From: Salinibaculum sp. SYNS191
GTDB taxonomy: Archaea > Halobacteriota > Halobacteria > Halobacteriales > Haloarculaceae
Assembly: GCF_037338445.1 (NCBI RefSeq)
Contig: NZ_CP147838.1
Span: 2,604,001-2,668,000, forward strand
Direction of reading: 5' to 3'
DNA: 64,000 nt
Within the stretch, counting starts at the first letter, position 1. Each line of letters starts with the position of its first letter. Below, one piece after another: positions 8,527-19,704 of this stretch. The notes under the pieces are model-generated. The model saw only the letters and a program-made list of their open reading frames with translations. It was not told the DNA's origin and did not search any database. Position numbers and translations under genes: made by a program.

Positions 8527-9945
8527 TCATTGCTCGATTCCGTTCGCCGGAGACAGGGCGAGAGTCACTCGACTTCCGCGGGGATCGTTCTCGTCGAACG
8601 TAATTCTCCCGCCCGAACGGGTGATAATCCAGTTGACAAGCCAGAGTCCGATTCCGTTCCCGTGTTTGAGCGGGGTCTCTTCTCCTTCGAGGAGCACCTC
8701 ACGTTGCTGGGCCGGGATACCCGGGCCGTTGTCGACGACGGTCAAGTACACCTCGCTCGACTCCGCACTTGGTGGTCGCACTGTCACCTCGATGCGTGGG
8801 GTATCCGCATCGTTGTGCTCAACCGCGTTCCGGAGCACGTGATCAATAGCCACCCGCAGTTTGGGGGCTGCCACGACCAGCTGGTCGTCAGGGAGATCGA
8901 CATCGAACGTCGCCTCGGGGTAGGAGTCGGTGAGATCAACGATTGTATTTTCGAGAAGTGCCGTCAGATCGAACCGCTTCTGGGTGACTCTGGACGATTG
9001 TAGAATATCGTTGAGGTCTTTCGTGTAGGTCGTCGCGTCGTGAAGATTCCACGCTTTTGAGAGCATGGTTGTTGCGGTTGACGCAACCTCGGGGTTATCG
9101 ACGTTCGAGAGCCGTTCCGCGTGGCCGATGATGACGCTCAATTCGTTCCGGAGGTTGTGTCGCATCGTCCGGTTGAGGACGGCGGCCTGCTGCTGACTCT
9201 CTTTTTCGGGTGTGATGTCACGTGCGTTTATGACGAATCCCGTGATCGGTTTTTTCGGACGATAGCTCACCGCACCCTCCAGCCACGCCCACGACCCGTC
9301 ACGGCGGCGGAATCGATACTCCAGCCGACGGACGACACCCGTCGAGGAGTCTGCCATCTGAGCCAAGGATGCCCGCACATCTTCTTCGTCCTCGGGATGA
9401 ACGAAGTCGACGTACCGTTCGTCTCGTAGATCGTCCGATGCATAGCCCAGAACGGTGTCACTCGTCTCGCTTTGATATCGAATTGTTCCGTCTGGTTTCA
9501 CGACTGTGATGAGGTCGTTACCGTGCTCGATGAGGGCCTCGAACCAGTCGCGCTCTTCCTCATCGGTGCGCTGACGGACGAGGTTGACTACGTGAGGGCG
9601 ACCTTCGAGTTCGACTACCGACGCCGACATCTCCGCTGGGAGGATGTCCCCACTCTTGCAGTAACAGGTTATTTCATCCGTCCAGCTGTGGCCGCGTTCG
9701 AGAACGCTCTCGGCAAAGTCCATGAACTGCGGGAGGTTGTGCGGATGGAGGTCAGAAGCAGGCATCGAGAGCAATTCTTCGCGAGAGTACTCGACGAGTT
9801 CCTCGGCAGCAGGATTGCAATCGACGATGGAGTCGTTCTCCAGGTCGACGACGAATATCGCGTCGTTTGCGTGTTCGAAGACTGTCTCGAATGTCCGCTT
9901 AGGAGCCTGGAGAATTTCCTGATGGGAGATGGACTTGTCAGGCAT
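8527..9945 (-). CDS. two-PAS histidine kinase
   Basis: The protein is soluble, 472 residues. PAS 1 is at about residues 15-125 ('TVFEHANDAIFVVDLENDSI') and PAS 2 at about 130-255 ('DGSWAWLEGAVSYRPKK'). The phospho-acceptor region reads 'RTMRHNLRNELSVIIGHAER', the haloarchaeal H-box. The ATPase domain has the N-box 'RNAVEHND', G1 'VVDNGPGIP' and G2 'GNGIGLWLVNW'. No membrane helices, so it senses a cytoplasmic signal. Its start overlaps the stop of the STAS-like gene (TAATG), implying coupled translation and a shared function. No response regulator is next to it. Confidence 0.93.
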   Translation of the reverse strand: MPDKSISHQEILQAPKRTFETVFEHANDAIFVVDLENDSIVDCNPAAEELVEYSREELLSMPASDLHPHNLPQFMDFAESVLERGHSWTDEITCYCKSGDILPAEMSASVVELEGRPHVVNLVRQRTDEEERDWFEALIEHGNDLITVVKPDGTIRYQSETSDTVLGYASDDLRDERYVDFVHPEDEEDVRASLAQMADSSTGVVRRLEYRFRRRDGSWAWLEGAVSYRPKKPITGFVINARDITPEKESQQQAAVLNRTMRHNLRNELSVIIGHAERLSNVDNPEVASTATTMLSKAWNLHDATTYTKDLNDILQSSRVTQKRFDLTALLENTIVDLTDSYPEATFDVDLPDDQLVVAAPKLRVAIDHVLRNAVEHNDADTPRIEVTVRPPSAESSEVYLTVVDNGPGIPAQQREVLLEGEETPLKHGNGIGLWLVNWIITRSGGRITFDENDPRGSRVTLALSPANGIEQ

Positions 9946-10349
9946 TAGTATGGATTGAAAGTTATATCTGCTTTAGGAGCACTACCACAGCACTCGATAG
10001 CTTCGGTCCGGTTCTCGGTCGTGAACGTGTCAAGGCTCCTGGTGTCGATCTTGCTACTGAGCGAGAGTTTCTTGATTCCGTCTGAGACGGCGACCCACCT
10101 GTCGACGCCCTTCTGCGCCGCGCGTTGAGCGATGTGTTCCCTGACTTGGAACACCGAATCGTTAAAAAGATCGTCGAGATCCTCAACGGTCACCATACCG
10201 GTCACGTCACGACTCGCGACGATCCGCTTGAAGACCGGGAAGGCATCCTCTCTGAACGATTCGAGGTCCATCTCGACGAGGAACTCCCAGATCATGACGC
10301 CATCAGTCACTTCTACGGTCCAGCCGTCGCCCTGTTCTGTAACCGACAT
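9945..10349 (-). CDS. STAS-like protein coupled to histidine kinase
   Basis: Starting at ATG 10349 ('MSVTEQGDGWTVEVTDGVMI') the protein has 134 residues and a SpoIIAA-like alpha/beta pattern with 'AFPVFKRIVASRDVTGMVTV' and 'VDRWVAVSDGIKKLSL'. Such haloarchaeal proteins usually pair with sensor kinases; a partner-binding or regulatory role is inferred. A TATATATA tract 20-29 bases upstream of the ATG suggests a leaderless transcript. Its TAA overlaps the kinase ATG as TAATG, so the kinase is probably translated by reinitiation. Confidence 0.75.
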   Translation of the reverse strand: MSVTEQGDGWTVEVTDGVMIWEFLVEMDLESFREDAFPVFKRIVASRDVTGMVTVEDLDDLFNDSVFQVREHIAQRAAQKGVDRWVAVSDGIKKLSLSSKIDTRSLDTFTTENRTEAIECCGSAPKADITFNPY

Positions 10350-10365
10350 AGACCACACTGTGATG

Positions 10366-10379
10366 GTGATATATATAAT
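10366..10379 (-). promoter_or_regulatory. TATA box of the STAS/kinase operon
   Basis: The AT tract 'GATATATATAATC' lies 20-30 bases upstream of the ATG at 10349, the usual spacing for a leaderless archaeal transcript. Confidence 0.55.
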
Positions 10380-10577
10380 CATCAACTGCGTGTGTGACTT
10401 GATTACAGACCCGGGGACTATTATTAAAGATTCAGCACGATTATTGCCACATTAGGGACAAGCCCCACTCTAGATACCAACCCGCGACTCTTCACTTAAC
10501 AAGGTGTCCGGGACTGTGTAATCGACTTGCACGCCCGCATGCATATTATTAAAAGCTGATGAGAACGGAAAGATACG

Positions 10578-10823
10578 ATGGCAGAACTGGAGTTGTACGA
10601 CAGGCGAGACTGTCCGTATTCGAGAAAGGTTCGCAACAAACTTGACGAACTCGGACTCACCTACGACGAGACTGTGGTTCCGGACAAGCACACTGACCGC
10701 GAAGAGTTGTACGAGCGGACCGGACAACGGGGCGTTCCCGTACTGTTCGACTCCCACCTCGATGGTGGGTGGCTAGCCGACAGCGAAGACATTGTCACTC
10801 ACCTCGAACGACACCACGGCTAA
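10578..10823 (+). CDS. glutaredoxin-like protein
   Basis: An 81-residue thioredoxin-fold protein. The active site is 'RRDCPYSRKV' with one Cys (CPYS, monothiol), the cis-proline loop is 'QRGVPVLFD', and the C-terminal helix is 'DSEDIVTHLERHHG'. Haloarchaea use gamma-glutamylcysteine rather than glutathione, so the in vivo thiol partner is probably that. It lies 62 bases before the transducer gene on the same strand, possibly in one transcript. Confidence 0.88.
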   Translation: MAELELYDRRDCPYSRKVRNKLDELGLTYDETVVPDKHTDREELYERTGQRGVPVLFDSHLDGGWLADSEDIVTHLERHHG

Positions 10824-10885
10824 CACTTATTTGACACAATTCATTCCAGATACAAGATGTCGATGACGAAATTCCCCGATCCAAT

Positions 10886-12115
10886 ATGAGTGCAACGAGT
10901 CATGGCGGCCCCGATAGAACTGATCTCGGGAGGCTCCTACCTGACGACGAGGGACAGAGAAGTGCTCTCATTGCCCCAGCGATTACGCCGGAACTACTCG
11001 AAGACAGCCAGGTTTCCAAGAGGGAACTCCGGGACCTCGCCCTCAAGTACGTTACGTCGGTACTCCCGACTGGGACCGACGAAACAGTCACCGACTTCGC
11101 CCGAACGTGTCGGGACTGTGGCCTTAACGAAGGAACGCTTGCGACGTTCCTGACCGATCTTCAAGCGTGGGTACTTGAAGCGGCTGACAGAGAAGGGCCG
11201 GTACCCCAGGAGAGAGTACAGAGAGCGACCGGCCAGGACATCGCTCGGATCTCCGCTGCGTTCGTCGGGGCACGTGACGGTTCAGGCAAGATCGCCTCGG
11301 AGACGGCCGACGCGATATACTCTCAGGCCGAACAGGTGGCTGACCGGTCTGCCGAGATTGCTTCCCTGGCGGACCAACAGTCCGGTAACATGGACGAATT
11401 GAGCCGGGAAGTGGGCGACGTCAGCGCCGCTGTCGAGGAGATAGCTGCCTCGACGGACGAGGTCAACGCCGAGAGCGACGACGCGGCGGCCCTCGCCGAG
11501 GAAGGGTGCCAACGAGCGCGCGAACTCAGCGAGCGAATCGATGCTATCCATACTCGTGCGACCCGGGTTAACGAGGCGGTTGAGGTCCTCGCCGACCACG
11601 TCGCCGACATCGAGGAATTCGTCGAGACAATCGACGACATCGCCGACCAGACGAACATGCTGGCGCTGAACGCCTCCATCGAAGCTGCCCGGGTGGACGG
11701 TGGTGAAGGCTTCGCCGTGGTCGCAGACGAGGTAAAATCACTCGCAGAGGACAGCCAGGACGAGGCCGCCCGTATCCGGAAACTGGTCACAACCATCGAC
11801 GAGGCGACCACCCGCGTGACCGATGACATCGAGGACGTCTACGACGAAGCGGAGGCCGGGCGAGTAGAGACCGACCGCGCTGTTGAGACCTTCGAGTCCA
11901 TCGAGGACATCACTGCCCGACTCTCCGCGAGCATGGATCAGGTGGCCACGGCGACTGACCAGCAGGCCGAGAGCACTGAGGAACTCGCGATGATGGCCGA
12001 CGAGGCCAACCGCAAGGCCGGCATGATCCTTGACGAAGTAACTGAAATCAACGATAGTAATCGTTCGCTGCTCGAGACACTCGAGAACTCACTGGGCACT
12101 AACACTCCGGGTTGA
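10886..12115 (+). CDS. soluble methyl-accepting chemotaxis transducer
   Basis: The 409-residue protein has no membrane helices. Residues 1-130 form a helical sensory region without a clear globin or PAS signature; the rest is a long coiled coil with the conserved signalling tip '[17 protein letters not shown]' followed by '[20 protein letters not shown]'. The tip is shortened by about two residues relative to the usual 'AARAGEAGEGF'. It would feed CheA/CheW in the cytoplasm. The ligand is unknown; a redox cue is conceivable given the glutaredoxin gene just upstream. Confidence 0.92.
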   Translation: MSATSHGGPDRTDLGRLLPDDEGQRSALIAPAITPELLEDSQVSKRELRDLALKYVTSVLPTGTDETVTDFARTCRDCGLNEGTLATFLTDLQAWVLEAADREGPVPQERVQRATGQDIARISAAFVGARDGSGKIASETADAIYSQAEQVADRSAEIASLADQQSGNMDELSREVGDVSAAVEEIAASTDEVNAESDDAAALAEEGCQRARELSERIDAIHTRATRVNEAVEVLADHVADIEEFVETIDDIADQTNMLALNASIEAARVDGGEGFAVVADEVKSLAEDSQDEAARIRKLVTTIDEATTRVTDDIEDVYDEAEAGRVETDRAVETFESIEDITARLSASMDQVATATDQQAESTEELAMMADEANRKAGMILDEVTEINDSNRSLLETLENSLGTNTPG

Positions 12116-12280
12116 TTCTTGCTAGAATCATCATATAGTTCATACATCTGTCGATAAGTACGTTAGCGACTACCGGCCCTCTCCGAAGTTGGCGCTACGA
12201 GAGATGACAATGAATTATCTGCGCTGGTGTTCGGTTCTCTTCCACACTCGGAACAATAGAATCCGGGACAGATGGCTCCG

Positions 12281-12431
12281 CTACTGTGGAGCGATCACCT
12301 CTGTACACGAGGGGCACTCGGCAACGACACCCATAGTACTGTCCGACCGTTCGTATGTGATCAACTCGTCTATCGGCCGGATATCGTCCGCAGTTCGGGC
12401 ACACGCCGAGGCGTGAATCGTCGCTCATCAT
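12281..12431 (-). pseudogene. frameshifted zinc-ribbon microgene
   Basis: From ATG 12428 the sequence reads 'MSDDSRLGVCPNCG' and then drifts out of frame. One base shift right after this first knuckle restores 'DIRPIDELITYERSDSTMG' and 'VVAECPSCTEVIAPQ' to TAG 12281-12283. The joined product matches the intact gene at 1399-1551. Without the shift the second Cys pair is lost and the frame runs on into unrelated sequence. Confidence 0.65.
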
Positions 12432-12720
12432 TCAAGTGGGCGGGAGCGTGTGATGGGACTTTCCGTTCAGTAGTCAGGTAAAAAAGCGCATAAGCATTGG
12501 CCGCGTCTACAGTCTCATTCCACAACAGCACTGGGGAATGACTGACGCTTGCACTCAATAGTCCCTCTGTCGGCCGCTTCTCACAGAGATGCAAGGAGGA
12601 AACCCACGAGTTCAGTCGTGGACAGAAGCCGACACTCACAGCACTCTCTTCCGAGCACCCGGTGTCCGACTCCCCCATGCTGAGGCTTATATATCATTCC
12701 GGTTCCAGGGATAGATACAG
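12432..12720. other. left flank of TnpB element
   Basis: No gene is seen in these 289 bases. They include a hairpin 'CCCACGAGTTCAGTCGTGG' at 12603-12621, a near copy of the one at the right end of the element, so the left end of the insertion probably lies near 12600. A TATA-like AT tract at about 12690 precedes tnpB. Confidence 0.5.
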
Positions 12721-15012
<2,292 letters not shown>

Positions 15013-15134
15013 ACACGAAGGACGGTAGGCCACTCAATAACACCTGTGAACAGCCGCATCGGAGGCACGACGCGTTTCGACCGCTTCGGACGCCACTGGC
15101 GAGGTATTTGTCCCTGCTCCACCATGACTGAGAC

Positions 15135-15854
15135 ATGTCTCGAAATTCGTTCCGCACGCTGACGGGACGGTCCGTCACGGCAGTGACCGCCGACGAGATG
15201 CGAGACGTCGACCGTGTCGCCGTCGAGGATGTCGGGCTACAATTGCTCCAGATGATGGAGAACGCGGGTCGTATACTCGCCTGGCACGTGCGTGACGTTC
15301 GTGAGACCGACGTGATCGTCCTCGCTGGAAACGGTGGGAACGGCGGTGGTGGGCTCACCTGTGCACGACACCTCGCCAATCGAGATATGCCTGTTCAGGT
15401 AGTTTTAGACAGACCACCAGAGGAACTGAGTGGCGCAGCGGCTCACCAGAGGTATATTCTCGACAAAATGAACGTTTCGGTCACCTCTGGTGTCGAATCA
15501 CTCGCCGACGCCGATGAACGGACGACCATCGTCGACGCGCTTATTGGCTACGGACTCATTGGTGACGTCCGGCCACCGGCGGATAAGTACATCGGCAGGA
15601 TGAATGACCTATCTGGACCGACGGTCTCACTTGATGTCCCATCCGGTATCGACGCCACGACGGGCGAGGCACTAGGCGAGGTAGTAGCGCCGGATCGTAC
15701 GGTCACCCTCGCCCTCCCGAAAACGGGGCTGGATGCTTCCACTGGGGCACTCTATTTAGCGGACATCAGTATCCCTCGAACCGTGTTCGACCGACTCGAG
15801 ATCAACTATGAACGGCCGTTTGGCGACGACGACTGGGTCCTACTCGAGCAATAG
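15135..15854 (+). CDS. NAD(P)HX epimerase-like (YjeF N-terminal domain) protein
   Basis: 239 residues with the YjeF_N Rossmann-like fold. The signature loop is 'VLAGNGGNGGGGLTCARHL', then 'DALIGYGLIGDVRPP' and 'VSLDVPSGIDATTGEALG'. The family epimerises damaged (hydrated) NADH or NADPH. The fused dehydratase domain common in archaea is absent, so this is a stand-alone N-terminal form; two Gly replace the usual Asn-Asp of the loop. Divergent from the DUF3179 gene; the peroxiredoxin gene follows. Confidence 0.87.
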   Translation: MSRNSFRTLTGRSVTAVTADEMRDVDRVAVEDVGLQLLQMMENAGRILAWHVRDVRETDVIVLAGNGGNGGGGLTCARHLANRDMPVQVVLDRPPEELSGAAAHQRYILDKMNVSVTSGVESLADADERTTIVDALIGYGLIGDVRPPADKYIGRMNDLSGPTVSLDVPSGIDATTGEALGEVVAPDRTVTLALPKTGLDASTGALYLADISIPRTVFDRLEINYERPFGDDDWVLLEQ

Positions 15855-15929
15855 TTCTTCGTTCGCTTCTGTGTGACTCCATTGCACTCCCCCCGCTGCT
15901 TGAAGTCAGTAGCTGTGTTACAAGCTCGC

Positions 15930-16445
15930 ATGATTCGTATCGGACAGGAGGCACCGGATTTCACGCTCCCCGGAGCAGCCGCTGGGACGATTGAAACGCA
16001 CGGACTTTCCGAATACACAGATCGAGGCTGGGCGGTTGTTCTCGTCTTCTACCCCTTCGATTTTCACCCAGCGTGTACCGACCAGTGGTGTTCCTTACGC
16101 GACGCCGACTGGCTCACGCTCTTGGACGATGTCGTCGTCCTTGGGGTGGGGTCAGACGCTGCCTACGCCCATCACGAGTACGCAGACAAGCACAACATCC
16201 AGTTCCCGCTTCTATCGGATACCGATGGACAAGTGAGCCAGGCATACGGAGTACTAACGGAGGAATTCGAGAACCATCGCGATGTTCCGCGCCGCGGTAC
16301 GTTCGTCGTCGATGCCGATCGGGTTGTCCAGTTCGCGTGGTCGGCTCGCAGTGCTGACGAACAACCCGATCTCGACGCGTTGCGGAAGGCGACGAACTGC
16401 CGGGACGACGAGTGTGCAATCGACGAGTCCGAAGAGTCAGTCTAA
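15930..16445 (+). CDS. peroxiredoxin (BCP/AhpE-like)
   Basis: I take ATG 15930 ('MIRIGQEAPDFTLPGAAAG') because the family begins at this motif; 171 residues. The peroxidatic Cys is in 'FHPACTDQWCSLRD' and a second Cys lies five residues later, a position compatible with an atypical 2-Cys mechanism. It would reduce hydrogen peroxide or organic hydroperoxides in the cytoplasm. The C-terminus has another Cys pair ('NCRDDECAIDE'). The truncated thioredoxin-reductase-like gene next to it could once have been its reductant. Confidence 0.9.
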   Translation: MIRIGQEAPDFTLPGAAAGTIETHGLSEYTDRGWAVVLVFYPFDFHPACTDQWCSLRDADWLTLLDDVVVLGVGSDAAYAHHEYADKHNIQFPLLSDTDGQVSQAYGVLTEEFENHRDVPRRGTFVVDADRVVQFAWSARSADEQPDLDALRKATNCRDDECAIDESEESV

Positions 16446-16470
16446 CCGCTCTACATCCGCTCGAACGCCT

Positions 16471-17155
16471 TCACTCTCCGTAGGTGTGGAAGTCAACAGC
16501 TTGCTCGAGCAGTTCGTCGGGAATCCCTGGGACTTCTTCGGAACGTACTGGTCCCTGCTCCTCGAGGAGTTCGGGGTCTCGCGGGAAGTCTCGGAGCTGG
16601 AAATGGATGTCGATTCCGGCTTTTGCGCCCTGCCCGAGCGCGACTGGTATCTGATTGTGGCCCGGCGTACAGTCGCCGACGGCGTAGACGTCGTCGACTG
16701 ACGTCCGCCCGTGGTCGTCCACCTCGATCGTGCCGTCGTCGTTGATGTCACACCCGAGCTCCCTAGCGAGCCCGTTGTTGTATTCGGCGCCGTACATCGC
16801 GAAGCCGCCTTTGTACTCCCGGACAGTTCCGTCCTCGAACTTGAGGGCTTCCAGCCAGCCGTCCTCGCCGTTCTGGACCCCCGAGACGTCGTCGTGTACG
16901 ACGTCGATCGGGTGATTTTCGAGCATCTGGGCGGTCTCCTCGCTCCACTCGGGATCGTTACCTCGGGTGAGCAGGTCGACCTCGTCGGTGAAATTGAGCA
17001 TGATGGCCGCGACGTGTGCGGCGCTCTCGGCGTGCCCCATTACGTACACGGACTCGTCGACGAACATGTGGGCATCACAGTGCAGACAGTAGTGGAGGCC
17101 ACGCCCGGTCCGAGGGAGTGGCGGCTCTGGCCGAACGTCGTTGAACCCGGTCGCG
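16471..17155 (-). pseudogene. 5'-truncated thioredoxin-reductase-like flavoprotein
   Basis: Reading leftward from about 17155 the sequence has 'ATGFNDV', the redox motif 'GLHYCLHCDAHMF', an NAD-binding region and the C-terminal FAD motif 'SVDDVYAVGDCTPGHNQIPV'. The N-terminal FAD-binding GxGxxG part is missing. Upstream the same strand is only the antisense of a patatin-like gene, although a frame stays open to ATG 17349. Without the FAD domain it is unlikely to be a working reductase. Confidence 0.75.
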
Positions 17156-17751
17156 AGCGACACATCGACTTCGACGCAATTCCGGACCTCTGTGACAGAC
17201 AGGTGCCGGAACTCGTCGTGGGGACCGTAGATATCAACGCCGGCGTCTTCGAGACGTTCATTAATGAAGAAGTGACCGTCGACGCCATACTCGCGTCGGC
17301 GGCCGTTCCGAATCTTTTCGAAGCTGTCGAGATCCACGGGCATCTCCACTGGGACGGACTGTTTTCACAGAATCCACCGGTGAGGGACCTGATGTGGCTC
17401 CCGCCCGACCGGAAACCCGAGGAGCTGTGGATTATCCAGATCAATTCCCAGGAGTTCGAGGGTGAACCCGAGACGCTGGACGTCATCGCCGACCGACGCA
17501 ACGAACTGTCGGGGAACATCTCTCTCAACCAGGAGCTCGGATTCATCGAACGGATCAACGGATGGGTCGAAGACGGAACGGTTCCTCCCGACAAGTTCCA
17601 GCAGACGAGTATCCACCGCATCCAGATGGGCAAGCGGTTCCACTGTTCGACGAAGGTCGACCGGAGTCCCTCGTTCCTCCAGGAGCTGATGGGCCTCGGT
17701 GAGCAACGAGCCGAAGAGTTTCTGTCCAGTCGACGGATCACTGACAGCTGA
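17156..17751 (+). pseudogene. 5'-truncated patatin-like phospholipase
   Basis: From about 17156 rightward the sequence reads 'HIDFDAIPDLC', 'VDAILASAAVPNLFEAVEIH' and 'GHLHWDGLFSQNPPVRDLM', the C-terminal half of a patatin-like hydrolase with the Asp-Gly of the catalytic dyad ('WDGLF'). The N-terminal half with the GxSxG serine motif is absent. To the left the frame stays open only as antisense of the flavoprotein gene. The two truncated genes are fused head to head. Confidence 0.75.
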
Positions 17752-17882
17752 AGGAGAGGCAACACGTCGCTGCGAATTCTCGTGGCTCGGTGTCCAGAGT
17801 CTTCGCGGTAGCACGGGTGGTATGGTGCGGCGTTCGTACTATCCCCCCAGCTATTACTTCCGCCTGATTGTTAATAACAACC

Positions 17883-18596
17883 ATGGGAACAACGAGCGTC
17901 GATACGACCGGTTCGGCAGTCGAGCTCGAATTCGAACTCCGGGATCGCGACTGTTTCTTCGTCGATGCATCTGCTGTTGCCGACTGTCGAGTCACCCTCG
18001 AATATATGATGAAGCGTTCGGACGACCGTCTGCTGGAGTATTTTACCGTGGAAAGGGCGGCACCCGATCGCGTTCTCTCCATGGTCGAGGAGGCGGCGGT
18101 CATCGACGAGGCACGGCTGATCAGTCGAGGTGTTGACGGGGGCTTGTTCGAGTTCGTCGTCTCGGGGCCCTGCGTGACGACGACTCTCGCCGACACGGGT
18201 GCCATTGCCCGGTCGATAATGGCCGAAAATGGCGTCGGGACTATCGCCGCCGACGTTCCAGCACACGTCGATACACGGCGCGTCGTCGAAGAATTCCGTG
18301 AACACTACCAGAAGTCGACGCTCACTGCATGTCGCAATTCTGTCGAACCGGTTCCGGTCCGGACCGAGCGCGGGGTCCACGCGATGATGGCCGAGCGGCT
18401 AACCGACAAGCAACAAAAAGTGCTCCGGACGGCGTACATGAGTGGCTACTTCAGTTGGCCACGCCGGACGACAGCGGAGGAGTGTGCCGACGCGCTCGGC
18501 ATCGCTCAACCCACGTTCAGCCAGCACATCCGAATCGCCGAAGAGAAACTCATCGGTCGACTGTTCGAGGACGACGTTCACAACGAACATCCGTGA
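17883..18596 (+). CDS. Bat-like HTH_10 transcriptional regulator
   Basis: The ATG at 17883 gives 237 residues. The N-terminal 160 residues form the bacterio-opsin-activator-like sensor domain found in haloarchaeal regulators; the C-terminus has the HTH_10 domain, 'LTDKQQKVLRTAYMSGYFSW' followed by 'ADALGIAQPTFSQHIRIAEE'. It lies upstream of the hydrolase gene and could control the neighbouring catabolic genes; this is inferred from position. Confidence 0.9.
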   Translation: MGTTSVDTTGSAVELEFELRDRDCFFVDASAVADCRVTLEYMMKRSDDRLLEYFTVERAAPDRVLSMVEEAAVIDEARLISRGVDGGLFEFVVSGPCVTTTLADTGAIARSIMAENGVGTIAADVPAHVDTRRVVEEFREHYQKSTLTACRNSVEPVPVRTERGVHAMMAERLTDKQQKVLRTAYMSGYFSWPRRTTAEECADALGIAQPTFSQHIRIAEEKLIGRLFEDDVHNEHP

Positions 18597-18740
18597 TTGA
18601 GGATCCGACATTGACGTCACTCGGATGTTATTACTTTCTCACTGTTCAACGGACACTGACAACACCAGCGCATCCTATCGTCATAGGCACTATTGGTTTG
18701 CCTCTCTCTACACGAGCGTTCACGAGGCTGAGAAACACAG

Positions 18741-19574
18741 ATGACAACCTACGATGAATGGACGGCGGCACACGATAGCGCGACAGTCACGGTTGACGAC
18801 CATGAAGTCGAGATGGCGTATCGCGACGAAGGGAGCGGCGAGCCCGTCGTATTCTTACACGGCATTCCGACGAACTCGTATCTCTTTCGCAACCAGTTTG
18901 ACGCGGTCGCATCGGAGCATCGCGCGATCGCACCGGACATGATTGGCTACGGCAACTCCGCGATGCACGATGGCTTCGATCGGTCGATCCGCGCCCAGGA
19001 GATGGCAATCAGGGGTCTCGTTGACGAACTGGGGCTCGACACGATCGATTTCGTCGGCCATGATCTCGGCGGTGGCGTCGGATTGCGCTACGCCGCTCGT
19101 AGTCCCGACGCGATCGACCGGCTGGTCCTGTCGAACTCCGTCGCGTACGACTCGTGGCCGATCCAGACCATAACCGATCTCGGGTTACCCGAAACAGCCC
19201 GAGAGACGAGCGTCGAGGAACTCCAGGGGATGCTGGATGCTCTGTTCCGCGACACGCTCTTGGGCGACGACCACGACGAAGCATTCCTAGAGGGGATGAA
19301 AACACCCTGGGCCTCCGAAGAAGGCGTTACTTCAGTCGTACGCAACGCGAGCGCGACGAACACGAGCCACACGACGGAGGTCGACCCGAGCGACGTCACG
19401 GCCGACACGCTTCTGTTGTGGGGGACTGAGGACGAATTCCAGCCGATCGAGTGGGCCGAACGACTGGAAGGCGACATCGACTCCTGCGAGCTTGTGGGTC
19501 TCGAGGCCAACCACTGGGTCCCAGAGGACCGTTCGGCGGCGTTCACCGAGCACCTGACTGACTTCCTGTCGTAG
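18741..19574 (+). CDS. alpha/beta hydrolase, haloalkane-dehalogenase-like
   Basis: 277 residues. The oxyanion region is 'VVFLHGIPTNSYLFRNQ', the nucleophile elbow 'DFVGHDLGGGVGLRYA' has Asp in place of Ser as in dehalogenases and epoxide or fluoroacetate hydrolases, and 'LLLWGTEDEFQP' with 'EANHWVPED' supply acid and base. It is cytoplasmic. The substrate cannot be read from sequence; ether, ester or halogenated substrates are possible. It sits between the Bat-like regulator and the dehydrogenase cluster. Confidence 0.88.
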   Translation: MTTYDEWTAAHDSATVTVDDHEVEMAYRDEGSGEPVVFLHGIPTNSYLFRNQFDAVASEHRAIAPDMIGYGNSAMHDGFDRSIRAQEMAIRGLVDELGLDTIDFVGHDLGGGVGLRYAARSPDAIDRLVLSNSVAYDSWPIQTITDLGLPETARETSVEELQGMLDALFRDTLLGDDHDEAFLEGMKTPWASEEGVTSVVRNASATNTSHTTEVDPSDVTADTLLLWGTEDEFQPIEWAERLEGDIDSCELVGLEANHWVPEDRSAAFTEHLTDFLS

Positions 19575-19704
19575 ACAAAACCCCGACCAACCACACTGCT
19601 CGCGCAACGCTTTTCCTGTTCTCGTCTCAGCCAGAGACTCTATGGAGAAGACTCGCTAGACGAGGCTCGACTCCAGCGTGTAACCTGCGGCCGTGATGGT
19701 CACC

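Noticed and set aside
16711-17155. Upstream half of the plus-strand frame that leads into the patatin-like fragment.
   Set aside because: This part is the complement of the flavoprotein gene with its CLHC and GDC motifs on the minus strand, so the plus-strand reading is not a protein domain.
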